Below, piece by piece: positions 5,739 to 8,772 of a DNA stretch of 8,772 bases (position 1 is the first letter of the stretch; every line of letters starts with the position of its first letter). The position numbers and the translations under genes were made by a program. Origin of the DNA: Pseudomonadota bacterium (lineage in GTDB: Bacteria; Pseudomonadota; Alphaproteobacteria; Sphingomonadales; Sphingomonadaceae). Where the stretch lies: the NCBI GenBank assembly GCA_029781465.1, contig JAKOWQ010000303.1, positions 1 through 8,772 of the forward strand. The letters are read 5' to 3'. Below the pieces are notes generated by a model. The model made no database searches and had not been told where the DNA came from. It worked only from the letters and a program-made list of their open reading frames with translations.

Positions 5739-6448
5739 CGCGGGTTCAGGAGGAACACCACATAACCGCGGAAAAGCGGATCGGAACGGAGCGCGGCTGG
5801 CTCCCGCCACGCGCCACCTTCGACCAGCGCGACCTTGTGCGCCACCGGCACACGGGCGAGGCGTTCAAGATAGCGCTCATAGCCCGGGATCGCGGTGCGC
5901 CCCTGGTAGCTTTGCACCACCACCTCATCGACCGTGCCCTTGAGCGTCGCCAGCATGGCCGGATCGGCATTGGCGCTCCAATCCATCAATCCGGTGATCG
6001 AGAGGCGGTAGCGCGGCGGAAGGGCTGCCCGCAATTCCCTGAGAAACGCCGCATAGTCATCGAGATGCGCGGTCGCGGCATCGAAATCGACCTGCAGCCC
6101 TTGCAGACCGGGGCTGGCCGTGGCCCAGCGCTCGAGATCGCGCAGGATCGCGCCGCGCACCGCCGGGTTCCAATCAAGCGTCTGGGTGCGCACCACCAGC
6201 CACAGGCGTTTGTCCGCAAGGCGCGGCGCCTGCGGGTGGAGCGCGACCAGCTCGTTCCGGTCCCGGCGCACCTCGCCATCGAGGATGTAGAGCTCGCTCG
6301 CCCTGGCGACCTCCGGCCCCGGCCTGACCCCGGCCCACAGGTAGAACGCCGCATGGTCCGCGGGATCGACCCGCCCGGCTTCCTTGTCACCGCAAGCCGA
6401 AACAAGCAGCGCGCCGAGCAGCGCCGCAACGATCCCCCGCCCTACCAA
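5735..6448 (-). CDS. DUF3142-type lipoprotein, possible TIM-barrel enzyme
   Basis: A 237-residue predicted outer-membrane lipoprotein. The N-terminus is a lipoprotein signal with lipobox VSAC, giving lipidated Cys19; the next residue is Gly, so there is no Asp retention signal. The mature part starts with FYLWAGVRP and alternates strands and helices: LWLVVRTQTLDW, GLQVDFDAA (about 117-125), YRLSITGLMDW (147-157), VDEVVVQSYQG (173-183), HKVALVEGG and GYVVFLLNPR at the end. This resembles DUF3142 (function unknown). The spacing of the 'DFD', 'SITGLMDW' and 'QSYQG' strands recalls GH18-like TIM barrels; that is my inference. The start is TTG at 6446-6448, chosen because no ATG or GTG precedes the signal peptide. 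It overlaps the upstream gene's stop by 7 bases, so the two are probably translated together. Confidence 0.75.
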   Translation of the reverse strand: MVGRGIVAALLGALLVSACGDKEAGRVDPADHAAFYLWAGVRPGPEVARASELYILDGEVRRDRNELVALHPQAPRLADKRLWLVVRTQTLDWNPAVRGAILRDLERWATASPGLQGLQVDFDAATAHLDDYAAFLRELRAALPPRYRLSITGLMDWSANADPAMLATLKGTVDEVVVQSYQGRTAIPGYERYLERLARVPVAHKVALVEGGAWREPAALRSDPLFRGYVVFLLNPR

Positions 6449-8757
6449 TAGTATTCCAGCTTCCGTGCCCAGACGCTCTTGGGATATTCGCGCTTGAGCT
6501 GCTGGAACCAGGCCTTGCGCTGCGCAACCTCGACATCGTTGCCGCCGCAGCCGTTGCTGCCCGAGGGGGCATAGCAGCGCACCATGCGGTAGAGCGCATA
6601 GGCGCGTTCGTTGGCCGGGGCAGCCTTGTTGGCGATCAGCCCCTCATAGATCGTTCCACGCGCCAGCGGCTTGCCCTTGAAATCGCGCGCCATCCCGCCG
6701 AGCTCGCCCTTGCCCGGATCATCATCGAGCGCGGCAAAGCCGTCGAAGCCGTTGAGCCGCAGGAAATCCCCCAGACACAGCCGGGCCGAGGGGTCTTGCG
6801 GTGCGGCGGCAAGCTTGCGCGCGGTCTGGGTAATTTCGGGGCAGGCATAGCCGTCAGACCAGCGTCCCTTGCTGAACAGCCCAAGCGGAATCTGCTCCTG
6901 ATCGATGAAGCCCCACAGCCCGGATTCGGTATCGGCATCCTTGCGCACCAGCGCGCGATTGGCAACGAAGCCGGCATAGTCGCCCCGGGTCAGCTGCTTG
7001 TAGAGCAGGGTGAACAGCGCCGCATCGCGTTCCTCAAGCGGGCGCGCGGAGTTGGTCGCGACATCGCGCAATGCCTCCGGCCCGGCCGAATGGGTCAGCA
7101 GCACCTTGCGCACCATCACGTCCTCAAGCGGCGAGGCCCGGCCCAGCGCCTCGGCCACCTTGCCCTTGCGTTCCATCGCCATCGCCAGGCCCAACTCGAC
7201 CGAGGCGCGTTGCCATTTGTCGGTGGCCCCGCCCAGCAGTTCGCGCCAGAAGCCTTCCTCGTTGCGATCCCCCAGCGCGGCCAGGGCATTGCCACGCAGC
7301 ACCTGGCGGCTGAGCGCCACGGTATCATAGGCGCTGCGCCGCGCGTCGTCGGGGATCAGGCTCAGCACCTTGCGGTAATCCTGTGCCACATAGTAGGCAT
7401 AGCTCGCCTGGATCAGGCCATACAGCCCGGGCTCGGCGGCAAAGGCCGAAGCCTGGGCATCGATTTCGGCCTGGGTGATCCTGGCCTCTACCTTGACCGG
7501 CTTCTCGGTGGCCTTGCCGGTGTCCTCGTCATAGTTGTACTCCGTCTCGGTCCAGTTGCGCATCCGCACCAGATCGAGCGTAGCCAGCAGCAGCGGCCCC
7601 TGCGCGGCGGGATCGCGGCCCGGATAGAACAGCAGCTTGTTGTCGATCTCCTCGACCAGTGCAACAGCGTCCTCGCTGGCCGCGTCGGTGGCGCCAAGCA
7701 AGGCGGCATAGGACCGAGCCAGCCCATCCCGGTCACCCTTGAGCCACAGCGCGCGGCGCTGCAGCCCCCGCGCGGAAGCCGCGTAGGCGCCCTGCGGGAA
7801 GGCCTTGAGATAGGCCGTCAGCGCCGTCTCCCCCGCTTCGACCCGCGATTTGTCGATCTTGCCCAGCTGTTCGCCCCAGCCGTCGGCGTCATAGGTTTCG
7901 GCCAGCGCCTGGCGCAGCAGGGTGCGTCCGATCAAATAGGTCGAAACCTCGCGCAGCCAGGGATCGGGAGCCTTGCCCAGCGCGGCGAAACCGGTGCGCG
8001 CTTCGTCCCACTTTTCGGCATTGAAGGCATCGGCGGCCTTCAGGTAGGCGAGATAGGCCTTGCCGGTGGCGCTGGTGACAGGAATGTCGAAGCCGGGCTT
8101 GACTGGCTCCGGACCGGTCGCTTCCAGAGTGGCAGAGGCAGTTGCCTCGGCATAGGAGGGATCGCTGGCAGGACTCTCTGACCCGGCGGCTGCGGCGGCT
8201 GCTGCGGCAGCTGCGCCAGCTTCGGCCGCTTCTCGCGCGGCGGCATAGGCCGCACCTTCGTCGGCCCACCGCTTCCTGTTCTGCCATTCGCTCAGCCCGT
8301 GGTCATAGCCGTCGAGCGCCTTGCGCAGATCGCCCAATGCCTGACGCTCGGCTGCGGGCAGGTTCTTGGCCTGATCGAGCGCGGCAAGGAAGGCCAGGGT
8401 CGCCCCGCTCGGCGGCACCGGCGCGTCGGGATCATAGTCCGCCTCGGCGGGCTGCGGAAACAGGCCGTCCTTGAGCAGCCCCCAATCGATGAAGGTATGG
8501 CCAAAGCCCTGGGTATCGTAGTCGTGCTGCGGATAGGCGCCGGCAGGCATATTCAGTCCGGCCTTGGCGCGCAGCATCAGCAACAGGTTGACGCGGCTGT
8601 CATTCCCGGGGGCGAGCACCGCCAGGCTGGCGCAACCCGGCCCGGCTGAAGAAAGAGTCCAGCTGGGCGAACAGCCGAAATCGGTGCAGGCCCAGGCAGA
8701 GGTTGAAATCGTGGCCAGACCGGCTCCGGCCAGGGCATGCAAACGCTTGATCTTCAT
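6442..8757 (-). CDS. Large exported helical-repeat protein of unknown function
   Basis: A 771-residue protein that I do not recognise. It has a type I signal peptide (MKIKRLHALAGAGLATISTSAWA) with likely cleavage after Ala23; the next residue is Cys, but AWAC is not a proper lipobox. The mature N-terminus has Cys24, Cys29 and Cys42, and further cysteines appear near the C-terminus (YACPE, RLCLGD, RCYAPSG, NGCGG), suggesting periplasmic disulfides. A low-complexity Ala-rich segment (about 168-192) separates a first domain from a long helical region. Motifs such as AYLKAADAFNAEKWDEARTGF, YLKAFPQGAYAASARGL and, near the C-terminus, LKREYPKSVWARKLEYYW resemble degenerate TPR/YfiO-like repeats, which usually bind partner proteins. 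The ATG at 8755-8757 lies 15 bases from the window edge with only a weak ribosome site. It is the first gene of a pair with the overlapping DUF3142 lipoprotein. Confidence 0.8.
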   Translation of the reverse strand: MKIKRLHALAGAGLATISTSAWACTDFGCSPSWTLSSAGPGCASLAVLAPGNDSRVNLLLMLRAKAGLNMPAGAYPQHDYDTQGFGHTFIDWGLLKDGLFPQPAEADYDPDAPVPPSGATLAFLAALDQAKNLPAAERQALGDLRKALDGYDHGLSEWQNRKRWADEGAAYAAAREAAEAGAAAAAAAAAAGSESPASDPSYAEATASATLEATGPEPVKPGFDIPVTSATGKAYLAYLKAADAFNAEKWDEARTGFAALGKAPDPWLREVSTYLIGRTLLRQALAETYDADGWGEQLGKIDKSRVEAGETALTAYLKAFPQGAYAASARGLQRRALWLKGDRDGLARSYAALLGATDAASEDAVALVEEIDNKLLFYPGRDPAAQGPLLLATLDLVRMRNWTETEYNYDEDTGKATEKPVKVEARITQAEIDAQASAFAAEPGLYGLIQASYAYYVAQDYRKVLSLIPDDARRSAYDTVALSRQVLRGNALAALGDRNEEGFWRELLGGATDKWQRASVELGLAMAMERKGKVAEALGRASPLEDVMVRKVLLTHSAGPEALRDVATNSARPLEERDAALFTLLYKQLTRGDYAGFVANRALVRKDADTESGLWGFIDQEQIPLGLFSKGRWSDGYACPEITQTARKLAAAPQDPSARLCLGDFLRLNGFDGFAALDDDPGKGELGGMARDFKGKPLARGTIYEGLIANKAAPANERAYALYRMVRCYAPSGSNGCGGNDVEVAQRKAWFQQLKREYPKSVWARKLEYYW
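8185..8214 (-). repeat. GCN trinucleotide run encoding ten alanines
   Basis: Ten consecutive alanine codons, a mixture of GCC, GCA and GCT on the minus strand, encode residues 182-191 of the large exported protein, within a wider Ala/Glu-rich linker. The mixed codons make slippage less likely than in a pure repeat, but length variation between strains would be unsurprising. Confidence 0.75.
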
Positions 8758-8772
8758 GGGTGACGACTCTGC

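Noticed and set aside
4593..5810. 405-codon open frame on the minus strand opposite the diguanylate cyclase
   Set aside because: It is a shadow in high-G+C DNA: the plus strand encodes an unmistakable GGEEF enzyme, and the antisense protein shows no family features.
6796..8181. 461-codon plus-strand open frame inside the large exported protein gene
   Set aside because: The opposite frame has a signal peptide, coherent helical repeats and an overlapping downstream gene; the plus frame has none of these and is rich in Gly/Arg/Gln, as shadows are.

Overview
The window looks like chromosome from a high-G+C alphaproteobacterium, most likely a sphingomonad (Sphingomonadaceae/Erythrobacteraceae). 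The evidence is a gcrA cell-cycle regulator (an alphaproteobacterial gene), an HspQ of the sphingomonad type, and a fragment resembling the small DUF5818 proteins of sphingomonads. This assignment rests on recognised protein families, not on a search.

Region 1 (1-1652) is the edge of an integrated element. It holds the 3' end of a small accessory gene and, convergent with it, a complete P4-type tyrosine integrase. The integrase lies directly downstream of a tRNA-Ser(CGA) gene (1653-1742, minus strand), the usual attachment target. The element therefore extends leftwards out of the window. Short direct repeats between integrase and tRNA are candidate integrase or excisionase binding sites. This segment is visibly less G+C-rich than the rest.

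Region 2 (1743-4574) is core chromosome: hspQ with a possible RpoH-type promoter placed so that its mRNA may be leaderless; a winged-helix regulator with a TTG start and strong ribosome binding site; a convergent ABC-2 type permease without a neighbouring ATPase; and, divergent from the permease, gcrA. A perfect 9-bp inverted repeat lies between permease and gcrA. Two GANTC (CcrM) sites lie in the promoter region of the winged-helix gene.

Region 3 (4575-8772) holds a cytosolic GGEEF diguanylate cyclase lacking the inhibitory I-site, with TTAACC motifs (CtrA half-site type) at its 5' end. Convergent with it is a two-gene, overlapping minus-strand operon: a 771-residue exported helical-repeat protein of unknown function followed by a DUF3142-type lipoprotein. 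This exported pair is the best candidate for an undescribed system in the window. Several elements (GcrA, GANTC sites, CtrA-like half-sites, a c-di-GMP enzyme) point to cell-cycle-linked control, but that connection is inference.

There is no gene-free stretch over 300 bases. Three gene pairs meet tail to tail with no room for a terminator. I saw no CRISPR array, IS element or rRNA.
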